Under the pieces are notes generated by a model. That model searched no databases, had not been told where the DNA came from, and saw nothing but the letters and a program-made list of their open reading frames with translations. A DNA stretch of 64,000 nucleotides from an uncultured Mycoplasmatota bacterium (GTDB lineage Bacteria > Bacillota_I > Bacilli_A > RF39 > UBA660). Shown here piece by piece: positions 43,925 through 51,862 of this stretch. Made by a program: the position numbers and the translations under genes. Each line of letters opens with the position of its first letter. Position 1 is the first letter of the stretch. The stretch spans positions 62,001 through 126,000 of the forward strand of contig CANTCQ010000001.1 of assembly GCA_947652325.1 (NCBI GenBank), in the 5' to 3' direction.

Positions 43925-44480
43925 AAGATGAGAAAACAAAATTTAATTTGTCATATTCTTCTATAATGTTATCTACAACACTATTATTTTTAGATACCAC
44001 AATTACTTTTTTATTTTGATATATTAAATTGGCAATTAATCTTAATATAGTAGTTGTTTTTCTAGTTTTAAAGAGGTCCTTCAATTATAGATACTTTATT
44101 TGTTAGACAATTTATTATAACTTTTTTTGTGATTGATTTGATTATTCTACCAACAAAGAAATATCAAAATTGTTTAAAGAGTTAAATATATGTAAATAAT
44201 TTTTCTTTGATTTTCATATATATATTGTAATTTATAATTTAAAATATCTGTTAATAAGCATTTTTCTAAAAATGCATTATTTATCAATTCTGCTTCAAAT
44301 TTTATACTTTTTAATTTTCAAGTAGAATGTTACCTGTCTGTTTTGAAATTTTGTATTTATAAATTATTTTTCTATTGTCGAAATCAGTAATGATTACACT
44401 GTATTCTTTATCTGTTTTCTTATTTTTTATTTTTATAGGCTTTCTTTATAAACTCTACTATCATATTTTCCCCTCTTAGT
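43925..44480 (-). pseudogene. remnant of an SF1-helicase-like (AAA_11) gene
   Basis: On the minus strand, SIIEGP followed after a frameshift by TRKTTTILRLIANLIYQNKK and VIVVSKNNSVVDNIIEEYDK matches the region around Walker A (GPPGTGKTTTILNLIANL) and motif Ia of SF1-type helicases with an AAA_11 fold. Upstream on that strand are further broken coding-like pieces (KEYSVIITDFDNRKIIYKY, AELINNAFLEKCLLTDILNYKLQ) separated by stops. No intact frame exists. It fills most of the 777 gene-free bases between 43920 and 44696. Confidence 0.6.
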
Positions 44481-44559
44481 GTTTGCAATTATAATTTTAT
44501 TTCCAATATTTGGCAATAATTTTTAGCATAATCTGTTGATTTTTCACCATAATAAAAAT

Positions 44560-44646
44560 AGACAACGAGTGAATTGTTGTCTCAAGTACTCTATCAAGGA
44601 CTAGCGTTTTTATCTAAATCGGTAGTTTGGAGATAGAGTTTTTTTA
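44560..44646 (+). ncRNA. structured RNA or attenuator ahead of the ligD-like gene
   Basis: A hairpin AGACAAC/GTTGTCT (44560-44582) is followed by ACTCTATC...GATAGAGT (44588-44639), which contains an inner ACTA/TAGT pairing and ends in a T-run. The layout is that of a short structured transcript with its own terminator, or a leader with a terminator upstream of ATG 44697. It does not match a riboswitch class I can recognise. Confidence 0.45.
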
Positions 44647-44696
44647 TGTATTTAACTTTTAAAATAAACCAAAATAATATTATAAGAGGTATTATA

Positions 44697-46112
44697 ATGG
44701 ATAAGTTAAAAAGATATAAAGAGAAAAGAGACTTTAATAAGACAAAAGAACCAATAGGAAAGAGAGAAAAATCAAATAAAAAGTTGCGCTTTGTTGTCCA
44801 ACACCATCTGGCAAGAAGGGAACATTATGATTTTCGTTTAGAGTGGAACGGAACACTTTTAAGTTGGGCAGTACCTAAAGGTCCTTCTTATAATACGGAA
44901 GATAAAAGATTAGCAGTACATGTGGAAGACCATCCTTTATCATATAGGAATTTCGAAGGAGTCATTCCTAAAGGAGAATATGGTGGAGGAACGGTGATGG
45001 TTTGGGATGAAGGCTACTATGAACCACTTGGGAATTTTTCTAAGGATTTTAAAAATGGAGCGATTAAATTTGTATTGCATGGTACTCGTTTAAAAGGAAA
45101 ATGGACACTTATTTTTTATAAAGAAGACAATTGGTTATTAATTAAAGAAAAAGATAATTTCAATTTATATACATCGATTAGCAAATACAAAACAAGCGTA
45201 AAAACGGGAAAAACTATGGAAGAGGTACGAGATGGAAAAAAATCAAAGCTTAGAAATTCTAAAAAAGAGGGAATAGTAGAAGGTGTTAAGATTACGAATC
45301 CAGATAAAAAAATTTATGAACAACCAAAGATTACGAAAATGGACATAGTTCTTTATTATCAAAAAGTAGCTAAAAGAATGCTTCCTTTTATAGAAAGTCG
45401 AATTATTTCAACCATTCGATGTCCTCACGGGTTAAAGGGAGAATGTTTTTTTAAAAAGCATTTAGAGTCTGTAAACGAGGGAATAGGGAGAAAAATTTTG
45501 CCAAATGAAAAAGGAAATAAAGAAGATTATTATTATATTAAAGGTATTCAAGGCTTACTTTCAGAAGTGCAAATGAATAGTTATGAATTTCATGTTTGGG
45601 GAAGTAGAGTAGATAAGATTAATCATCCAGATGTTTTGATATTTGATTTAGACCCAGATGAAAAAATGTCTTTGCAAAAGGTTCGAGAAGGAGTGTTGGA
45701 TTTAAAGAGTATTTTAGATGAACTAAAACTAATCTCTTTTTTAAAAACGAGTGGTGGAAAAGGCTATCATGTTGTAATACCTACTAAAAAATTAAAAACT
45801 TGGAAAAGTTTACGAGAGTTTGCACAAAATATCGCAATGCTAATGGAAGCAACATGGCCAGATAAATATACAAGCAATGTTAGAAAAGAAAACAGAAAAG
45901 GAAAAATATTTATCGATTGGATACGGAATACAAAAAGCGCAACTTCTGTTGCACCCTATTCTCTTCGCATTCGAAAAAAGGCAAGAGTTTCTATGCCAAT
46001 TAAATGGAGAGAACTTTATAAAGTAAAACCAGATGAAATTACTATGGAGATGGCAATAAAAATTCTAAAACGAAAAGACCCTTGGGAAAAATTTTATGAA
46101 GTTGACCAATGA
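44697..46112 (+). CDS. LigD-like 3'-phosphoesterase and polymerase protein without ligase domain
   Basis: A 471-residue protein. The N-terminal phosphoesterase domain (about 28-155) has H37, H43 and D45 in VQHHLARREHYDFRLEW and AVPKGPS. The polymerase/primase domain (about 195-465) has the metal-binding D317-D319 in IFDLDPD and TSGGKGYHVVIP. These act in bacterial end-joining, trimming and filling DNA ends. The ATP-dependent ligase domain is absent, and no Ku gene is in the window. ATG 44697 follows AAGAGG; an in-frame ATG at 44646 lies in the terminator-like T-run. Confidence 0.92.
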   Translation: MDKLKRYKEKRDFNKTKEPIGKREKSNKKLRFVVQHHLARREHYDFRLEWNGTLLSWAVPKGPSYNTEDKRLAVHVEDHPLSYRNFEGVIPKGEYGGGTVMVWDEGYYEPLGNFSKDFKNGAIKFVLHGTRLKGKWTLIFYKEDNWLLIKEKDNFNLYTSISKYKTSVKTGKTMEEVRDGKKSKLRNSKKEGIVEGVKITNPDKKIYEQPKITKMDIVLYYQKVAKRMLPFIESRIISTIRCPHGLKGECFFKKHLESVNEGIGRKILPNEKGNKEDYYYIKGIQGLLSEVQMNSYEFHVWGSRVDKINHPDVLIFDLDPDEKMSLQKVREGVLDLKSILDELKLISFLKTSGGKGYHVVIPTKKLKTWKSLREFAQNIAMLMEATWPDKYTSNVRKENRKGKIFIDWIRNTKSATSVAPYSLRIRKKARVSMPIKWRELYKVKPDEITMEMAIKILKRKDPWEKFYEVDQ

Positions 46113-46124
46113 AAAAAGAAGAAG

Positions 46125-46676
46125 TTATCTTCTTCCCGATTTAAAAAAGGAACCAATTGGATCACTAAATATATCACTATATTTTGCACCTCTTTCCCAC
46201 CCTGATTTCCAGGCATCTTCAAATCCTTTGTTTGGATTCTCCTTATAATAAGCTTCAATTTTATTTAATTTGTTTTCTATTGAAGATTTTAATGCTTCTA
46301 ATTCTTCTATTTTTTGTTTGTATTCTTCTTGTCCAGCTTTCGCCTTATTGATTTCTTCTATTAGCTTATCATAGTCTTGCTTATAATATTTAATGGCTTT
46401 TTGAAGTTGAAGTAGTTCGCATGGTGCAATTTTATTAATTAGTACTACTACAGTTTCTTTTTCTGGGAAAGTAATTTTAAAAATTTGTTTATCTTCCTCT
46501 TTTTTAATATATTCTTTTATTTTTTCTAGATAAGTCATAATAGTTATTTCCTCAGCATTAATTTCAGTTTGTAAGGCAATTCTTCTTTTTTTGTAATAAC
46601 GATTTACCATATTGCTATTATTTTTTCGGATTAAATAGGCATAATACTCTTGTACGTTTCTTATTAATTTTTCCAT
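46125..46676 (-). CDS. coiled-coil protein next to DnaJ-like gene, unknown
   Basis: A 183-residue soluble protein: Lys/Glu-rich N-terminal domain (1-95) with beta-type stretch KQIFKITFPEKETVVVLINKI, coiled coil (about 100-145), then an aromatic tail (GFEDAWKSGWERGAKYSDIF). It lies 48 bases downstream of the J-domain gene and probably shares its transcript, which suggests a client or partner of that co-chaperone. No family recognised and no clear ribosome site. Confidence 0.65.
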   Translation of the reverse strand: MEKLIRNVQEYYAYLIRKNNSNMVNRYYKKRRIALQTEINAEEITIMTYLEKIKEYIKKEEDKQIFKITFPEKETVVVLINKIAPCELLQLQKAIKYYKQDYDKLIEEINKAKAGQEEYKQKIEELEALKSSIENKLNKIEAYYKENPNKGFEDAWKSGWERGAKYSDIFSDPIGSFFKSGRR

Positions 46677-46724
46677 TTTAGATTGTATGTCGTGTCTATA
46701 ATCGAATTGTTCTCTTGTATAATA

Positions 46725-47048
46725 TTAATAGGCATATTCAAATCTTCTTAATTCTTTATTATATTTTGTTTGTTTTTCTTCTGCTTCATATTTTTGTTCT
46801 TCTAACTTCTTTTTTTGGTCATAAAAACTAGTGGTTGTCTTTTGGGTAGAAGATTTTGCTTGGAAAGCTGTTTTTTTCTCTTTAACTCTCGTATATGCAA
46901 CATTAATTTCTTGCATTTTTTTGGTCGCTACTTCTTCATTATCAATGTTATAATCCGGGTGATATTTCCTGTATAAATCTCTATATGCTTTTTTTATTTC
47001 TTCCACTGTTGCGGTGGATGGTACGCCTAAAATTTCAAAATCACTCAT
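46725..47048 (-). CDS. J-domain (DnaJ-like) protein
   Basis: A 107-residue protein. Residues 1-60 form a J-domain with the HPD motif (30-32) in YRKYHPDYN, the contact that stimulates DnaK ATPase. The rest is a charged coiled coil ending in RRFEYAY. There is no Gly/Phe region or zinc domain, so it is a type III co-chaperone. AAAGGAAT precedes the ATG. The next gene on the same strand is probably cotranscribed. Confidence 0.88.
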   Translation of the reverse strand: MSDFEILGVPSTATVEEIKKAYRDLYRKYHPDYNIDNEEVATKKMQEINVAYTRVKEKKTAFQAKSSTQKTTTSFYDQKKKLEEQKYEAEEKQTKYNKELRRFEYAY

Positions 47049-47288
47049 ATTGTTATATTCCTTTCCTATTCATTATTATAACATTCAAACATAAATGTAT
47101 GTAAATAAAACGTTTGGATAGTGTAAATTAAAATGTGATTTTTTGTAAAATGAATTCCTGTTAGAACGTAAAAGTATAAAAACTTGCTTTAATAACTATA
47201 ATAGCATTATGTTGAAATAATTAATAATTTTTGATTTTACAAAATATTTAGAATAATAAAAAAGAGTTCATATTGGCTCTTTTTTTCT

Positions 47289-47936
47289 TTATATTTCTAT
47301 TTTTTCTTCTATTTCTAAAACTTTATAGGGTACTGAAAATTTTTCAAACATTTTTCTCATGTATTCTATGTCAGTTTTATAAGCATCGTTATCCATGTGA
47401 ATTGGTAAGACAAGTTTTGCATCTATTTCTTTTGCAAATAAAGCAGCTTCATAGGAAGACATTGTGAGTCCATGTGCAGTTACGGGTAGTGCTATAACAT
47501 CTGCTTTGTAATTGTTTTCAAAACAAATTGTATCGCTTGTAATATATAATCTTTTTTCTCCATCATCAATAATATAGCCAACATTTTCTAAAACAGATTT
47601 TCCTCCTTTTAAATTAGGATTGTAACCATGTATTGCTTTTACTACTTCAATTTTTGTATTGTGAAATGTTAAGACATCATTTTCATGTATAATGTTCCAT
47701 TTTAGTTCTTTATAGTTTTTGGCTACTTCCTCTGTCCCGAAAAGGGGAATGTTTAAATTTTTGAGTACTTCGGCGTAGCAATGGTCACCATGTTTATGGG
47801 TTATTAAAATAATATCGGCTTGTTGCCAAGTTTTTAAAAAGCTTTCTTCGTATTTTAAATTCCCAGCATCGATTAAAATTTTTATATCTTTTGTTTCTAT
47901 AAATAAACAAGATTGTGGGTATTTTACAATGTTCAT
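47289..47936 (-). CDS. Metallo-beta-lactamase-fold hydrolase
   Basis: A 215-residue metal-dependent hydrolase of the UlaG-like group. It has the metal motif THKHGDHC (H47, H49, D51, H52), a further His in IHGYNP, Asp in TSDTICF and His in LPIHMDND. No domain beyond the MBL fold. The substrate is unknown; relatives act on lactones or phosphodiesters. GAGGAGG precedes the ATG. The 240-base gap between this gene and the J-domain gene shows nothing clear. Confidence 0.9.
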   Translation of the reverse strand: MNIVKYPQSCLFIETKDIKILIDAGNLKYEESFLKTWQQADIILITHKHGDHCYAEVLKNLNIPLFGTEEVAKNYKELKWNIIHENDVLTFHNTKIEVVKAIHGYNPNLKGGKSVLENVGYIIDDGEKRLYITSDTICFENNYKADVIALPVTAHGLTMSSYEAALFAKEIDAKLVLPIHMDNDAYKTDIEYMRKMFEKFSVPYKVLEIEEKIEI

Positions 47937-48079
47937 TTTTCCTCCTCGTTATTAATGATAATTATAGAATATAATAGTAAAAAAAGCAAAAATAAATTTT
48001 TTACCAAAATATACCAATTTTTTATTGAAACTTTTTCAATCTTTTATTATAATTTTTTTAGAATTTTGAGGTTGGTTTC

Positions 48080-49144
48080 GTGGTAGTAGTTTTAGTAAGC
48101 TTTCTTTTATTTCACGTTTTTTATCATATTAGTTATATTTTAGCGTGGGACGTTTATACGTATCATAAAAAGAAAAAAATTTGTGTTCCTAAAAATTTTT
48201 TTAAAAATTGTGTTGTCATGTTTTTCATTCCAAATCTATTTCTTATTGCTTTTTTTGTGATGTATTTTTTCTTTGCTATTCCAGCTATTCTTCTTTTGAT
48301 GTCAAGTATTGTTTTTGGTAATATTACAACTCGCAGTATGTGGGATGTTTATGCAGGAATGATGAAAAAATATGAAGACCATTATTTTTCTAAATATGAT
48401 GTTTCAAATCCTATACATCTTTATGAATATAGTTCTTCCTCCATTAAGAAAAATTGGGAAGAAATTCCAGAAGAAAAAAGAAAAGCTATTCTTCATTTTC
48501 TAAAACCTTATCCTTATCAATTGATTATTTCACAAAATAATATTTTAAATTCTCGTGCAGAGTTGGATACAAATCAGATTATAATCACAAAAGCGTGTTT
48601 AACGTTACCGATAGAGGAAATAAAAGCTCTTTTGGCTCATGAAATTATGCATTTTAAAGTAGATGGGAAAATGTCTGATAAAAAAAGGAAAATTTTATTT
48701 TTTTGTTCGTTATATTTTTTGTTTTTTCTGTTTTATCTTGCAGCAGTCATTTTAAGAAATTCTTCTCCTTATTGTAAAATTTTTTATCTTTTGCTTTTTT
48801 GTCTTTATCTTTTTTATTTTATTTTCTTTCATCTTGTTCTTCCAGAGCGATATCTGTATGAATTATCAGAATTAAAATGTGACCGTTTGGCTTGTAATAT
48901 AAAAGATGTAAAAAGAGAAAGTATGATTTTGTTGCTTTCTAGAATGAAAGATAAACCGAAAAAAAGAGAGATATGGTATTTAAAAATGATAAGACGTTAT
49001 ATTTTATTTCAAGCACACCCTAATATATCATATCGTATTTACAAGATAAAACATTATCATAATTGGTCTATTTTCGATTATTTAGAATTGCCTATACATT
49101 TATTAAAACAATTAATATTGGGAAAGGGGTGGAATGATGAATAA
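48080..49144 (+). CDS. M48-family membrane metallopeptidase
   Basis: A 354-residue membrane protein. Two helices (about 1-20 and 45-75) precede the zinc motif HEIMH (H187-H191, E188). Two more helices (about 210-260) separate it from ELKCDRLAC, which supplies the third ligand (Glu) and Asp. The C-terminal part is basic and cytoplasmic. This HtpX/BlaR1-like topology cleaves membrane or cytoplasmic proteins. The start is GTG 48080. It leads an operon with three small or unknown genes, so proteolysis of one of those products is possible. Confidence 0.85.
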   Translation: MVVVLVSFLLFHVFYHISYILAWDVYTYHKKKKICVPKNFFKNCVVMFFIPNLFLIAFFVMYFFFAIPAILLLMSSIVFGNITTRSMWDVYAGMMKKYEDHYFSKYDVSNPIHLYEYSSSSIKKNWEEIPEEKRKAILHFLKPYPYQLIISQNNILNSRAELDTNQIIITKACLTLPIEEIKALLAHEIMHFKVDGKMSDKKRKILFFCSLYFLFFLFYLAAVILRNSSPYCKIFYLLLFCLYLFYFIFFHLVLPERYLYELSELKCDRLACNIKDVKRESMILLLSRMKDKPKKREIWYLKMIRRYILFQAHPNISYRIYKIKHYHNWSIFDYLELPIHLLKQLILGKGWNDE

Positions 49145-49220
49145 TATAATTTTATTTTTTATAAATCGAAAGAGAGGTGATAAAAATAGTAATTCTTTTT
49201 GTAGAGGAGGTAGTAGATGA
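49134..49220 (+). CDS. possible 28-residue coupling peptide
   Basis: ATG 49134 follows a strong AAGGGGTGG and overlaps the peptidase stop in another frame. The peptide (MMNNIILFFINRKRGD..., 28 residues) ends TGA inside the ATGA that starts the next gene. Strong ribosome site and overlap suggest translational coupling; the sequence itself is unremarkable (hydrophobic head, basic tail). Confidence 0.4.
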   Translation: MMNNIILFFINRKRGDKNSNSFCRGGSR

Positions 49221-49504
49221 AAGAATTAAAGAATATAATATTTGATTATCAAGATACAATTTATCAGAATGAAGACCCATTATTTTTTGCTTTAAGAAAT
49301 GAACTTTTTTTTACATTACGGCGTTCTTTTCATTTGTTGGATTGTACAGAAAAATTTATTTTAGAAGAAATTATTTTAAAGGGAAAAAGTGTTTTGAATA
49401 CAGCTTTACTTTTAAATATGGAACAAATAGAAATGGAAAAAAAATTAGAGGTAACACTTGAGTTATTGTATCATTTGTTTGTTCATAAATATGAGGAAAT
49501 TTAA
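49217..49504 (+). CDS. small helical protein, possible HTH, unknown
   Basis: A 95-residue protein. The second half (DCTEKFILEEIILKGKSVLNTALLLNM followed by EQIEMEKKLEVTLELLYHLF) has the spacing of a sigma-region-4-like helix-turn-helix, but the match is weak. GGAGG precedes ATG 49217. The next gene begins one base after its stop, so the genes are cotranslated. It could be a DNA-binding switch controlled by the upstream peptidase; this is inference. Confidence 0.55.
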   Translation: MKELKNIIFDYQDTIYQNEDPLFFALRNELFFTLRRSFHLLDCTEKFILEEIILKGKSVLNTALLLNMEQIEMEKKLEVTLELLYHLFVHKYEEI

Positions 49505-49505
49505 A

Positions 49506-50333
49506 ATGTATGCAATAATGATTTACCATAATGTAAAATATTCTTTTTTGGGATTTTCTCTTCGCTCTTATTGCAAATGGGCGAAAATTCAATATGAATA
49601 TGTTTTAAATGGAATTCGCTACTGTCTACATTCTGAAAAATATAAAAATTGGTCTTTAGAAGAGATTATTTATTATTCCATACAAAAACGATTAAAAAGA
49701 AAAGCTATACGAAAAGTACAAAATACATTTTATGATTTATTAGAAAATATTTTTACTATCGAAGAAGTATGTTGTATTTTTCATATTTCTAAATCTTCCA
49801 TTTGCAAAGCAAGAAGATATGGTTTTTCTATTCAACAATCAATTTTACTTATTTACTTTTTCGGTGATATTTATTTTAATGAGGAAAAAAGAATTTCAAA
49901 TTTGAAAATAAAAGAAGTAAAAATGAAAATCCAAAAAGAGGAATATGGAGAAGATTTAGCAGAACTTTTTGGATTTTATTATTTAGGAGCAAATGTTACC
50001 AATACACTTTATGATAAAATGAATAAAAGATTCACGAGTACAATTTATAAACTTTCTCACATTTATGGTGTAAATGTATCAAATTCACTTTTCGATATAT
50101 TACAAGAAATACAATGTATTTTATGGCGCCAAATTAAGAAAAATAGAATATGTTTAGCAAACTCACAGCAAATTTCTGCTTATTGCTATAAATGCGTTAT
50201 TTTTAAAATTTATTCTTTGCTTAATCATATAAAAAAAGAAAGTATACAAAATCATTTAGAAGATATAATGTACGATGATAAGTGTTTCGGTGATTTTGTA
50301 TATAAAAAACAAGAGTTTGATTATTTGTTTTAG
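49506..50333 (+). CDS. unknown cytoplasmic protein with possible HTH
   Basis: A 275-residue protein, Lys/Ile/Tyr-rich, no membrane helix. IFTIEEVCCIFHISKSSICKARRYG (about 82-106) looks like a helix-turn-helix. The C-terminal half is helical. ATG 49506 has GAGGAAA at 7 bases; upstream in-frame codons lie in the preceding gene. Not recognised. Context (M48 peptidase plus small proteins) recalls signal-controlled regulator operons. Confidence 0.6.
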   Translation: MYAIMIYHNVKYSFLGFSLRSYCKWAKIQYEYVLNGIRYCLHSEKYKNWSLEEIIYYSIQKRLKRKAIRKVQNTFYDLLENIFTIEEVCCIFHISKSSICKARRYGFSIQQSILLIYFFGDIYFNEEKRISNLKIKEVKMKIQKEEYGEDLAELFGFYYLGANVTNTLYDKMNKRFTSTIYKLSHIYGVNVSNSLFDILQEIQCILWRQIKKNRICLANSQQISAYCYKCVIFKIYSLLNHIKKESIQNHLEDIMYDDKCFGDFVYKKQEFDYLF

Positions 50334-50744
50334 TTACAGATTTTCTTGCTCTTTTTTTAAATTCCAAATTCCTAAGTGCCCTTTTGCTGGAATAGGATTT
50401 TTTAGTACTTCGATGTCTTTTAATATCCATGCATATCTTCCTTCTTTGTATTCGCCACAAATGTATTCTTGACGATTTCTTTTCGTATTATTTACATAAT
50501 CGTTTGTCATATATATACAATCTACCAAAGTACATTTACAAATGATGCATCCATAATTTAAAGGAATGTCTTGTAAAAGATTCATTAATTCTTTGTTTTC
50601 CTTATCTTCTTTTTTCATTTTTGTGCTACTTGCATGAATATAGAGTGTTCCACGGTAATTTGTTTTCCAACTACGCGTTTCTACGTATTTTTTCTTTTCT
50701 TTAATTAAGGTTGCAAAGGGTTCTGTTAAACTTAATACTTTCAT
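50334..50744 (-). CDS. ASCH-domain protein
   Basis: A 136-residue PUA-fold protein made of one ASCH domain: LSLTEPFATLIKEKKKYVETRSWKT, YRGTLYIHAS, YGCIICKCTLVDC, and a C-terminal KGHLGIWNL. Members bind or cleave RNA or modified nucleotides; the exact role here is unknown. It converges with the preceding gene with no gap. A decayed relative lies at 33505-33762 and a distant one at 8428-9405. Confidence 0.9.
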   Translation of the reverse strand: MKVLSLTEPFATLIKEKKKYVETRSWKTNYRGTLYIHASSTKMKKEDKENKELMNLLQDIPLNYGCIICKCTLVDCIYMTNDYVNNTKRNRQEYICGEYKEGRYAWILKDIEVLKNPIPAKGHLGIWNLKKEQENL

Positions 50745-50826
50745 AAAACCACCTACATTTAGTATACTGCATTTTTTTAAAGGATACTAGATTTATGTGT
50801 TATAATATAGTCGTTTAGGTGAAGTA

Positions 50827-51093
50827 ATGAAAGAAGAAATACAAAAAATGGTGGAGGATACAATTCACAAAAATAGTTTAGTGAAAATAAGCGATACATT
50901 GTATTTAAAACAATACCAAATAGAAGTTTTCGATTATTATCATATAGAGTATCAAAAATGTTCTTCTGTTAGTGAAATTCTTTTTTTGATAGAGAAAGTT
51001 TTAGATAATGAAGAAGTAGAAGACTATGAACTTTTAGAGAACGTAGCAATTTCTTTGCAAGAATTTCAGTATTATTATAATACGAATAAATAA
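50827..51093 (+). CDS. 88-residue protein upstream of Fic gene, unknown
   Basis: An acidic, Tyr-rich helical protein (MKEEIQKMVEDTIHKNSLVK..., ending YYYNTNK). ATG 50827 follows AGGTGAAG. It lies 41 bases before the Fic gene, the position where small Fic antitoxins occur, but the S/TxxxE[G/N] inhibitory motif is not obvious. Partner of the Fic protein is an inference from position. Confidence 0.6.
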   Translation: MKEEIQKMVEDTIHKNSLVKISDTLYLKQYQIEVFDYYHIEYQKCSSVSEILFLIEKVLDNEEVEDYELLENVAISLQEFQYYYNTNK

Positions 51094-51134
51094 ATGGTGT
51101 TAATAGATAAAATACTAAGAATAGGAGTAAAAAA

Positions 51135-51830
51135 ATGAATACAATAATAAATCAAACGATTTTAAGCCAGGAAAATACAGAATTTTTTAATGAATATATT
51201 GAATTATTGGTTAACCGACTTACTCATGCAAATATGTCTTTAGAATCAGACCTTGGCGATGCAGATAATTATCAAAATGCATTACGCCTGAAGGATAATA
51301 TGATAGCTTTTAAAATGTTAGTGGAGGGCTCTTTAAATGGGAATACTTTAACAGAAGAATTGATTATTTCAACTGCTGACATTGTGAATAAAGATTCTAT
51401 GTATATTTCTAATGGGTACAGGTCGGGGGGGGGGTATTATTTGGTAGATACGAATATTCCCATAAGTAATGCATTAGATGTTTCTAAAGATATGTTTTAT
51501 CTCATAAAAAAATATCATGAGGATTGGAAAGATTATGAACCTTTTGAAAGAGAAGCAAGGTTTCATATCGAGTTTATACGAATACATCCTTTTGAAGATG
51601 GAAATGGAAGAACTAGTCGATTGATTTTAAATTATAATTTACTAAGTCAAAGTATTGCACCCGTTATCATTACAGTTGATTTAGAAGAATATTATCATTC
51701 TTATATAAAAAACTATGATATTAAGGGTATGGCTAATTTATTTAAAATCCAATCTACACGAGAAAATGAAGTTATCCATCAATTATTTGACCGTTATAAT
51801 AGGGAACAAGAAAAAGATTTGTATTTCTAA
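51135..51830 (+). CDS. Fic-domain protein carrying a G10 tract
   Basis: A 231-residue Fic protein with complete motif HPFEDGNGRTSR (H151-R162), so AMP transfer is expected. An inhibitory-helix-like HANMSLESD is at 31-39. A run of ten G (51425-51434) encodes Gly98-Gly100 in the region preceding the catalytic helix, where Fic proteins have the target-binding flap (NGYR...). A change of one G would shift the frame before H151 and remove activity. AGGAGT precedes ATG 51135. It lies between the 88-residue gene and a membrane-protein gene. Confidence 0.9.
   Translation: MNTIINQTILSQENTEFFNEYIELLVNRLTHANMSLESDLGDADNYQNALRLKDNMIAFKMLVEGSLNGNTLTEELIISTADIVNKDSMYISNGYRSGGGYYLVDTNIPISNALDVSKDMFYLIKKYHEDWKDYEPFEREARFHIEFIRIHPFEDGNGRTSRLILNYNLLSQSIAPVIITVDLEEYYHSYIKNYDIKGMANLFKIQSTRENEVIHQLFDRYNREQEKDLYF
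51425..51434 (+). repeat. G10 homopolymer in Fic gene
   Basis: Ten consecutive G in GTC-G10-TAT, in-frame as SGGGY. The window is otherwise so G-poor that runs above five are absent outside this and 54514-54523. Poly-G of this length slips during replication in many bacteria. Confidence 0.95.
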
Positions 51831-51862
51831 AATATAAAAATTTGTAGAGAGGGAAGATAATT

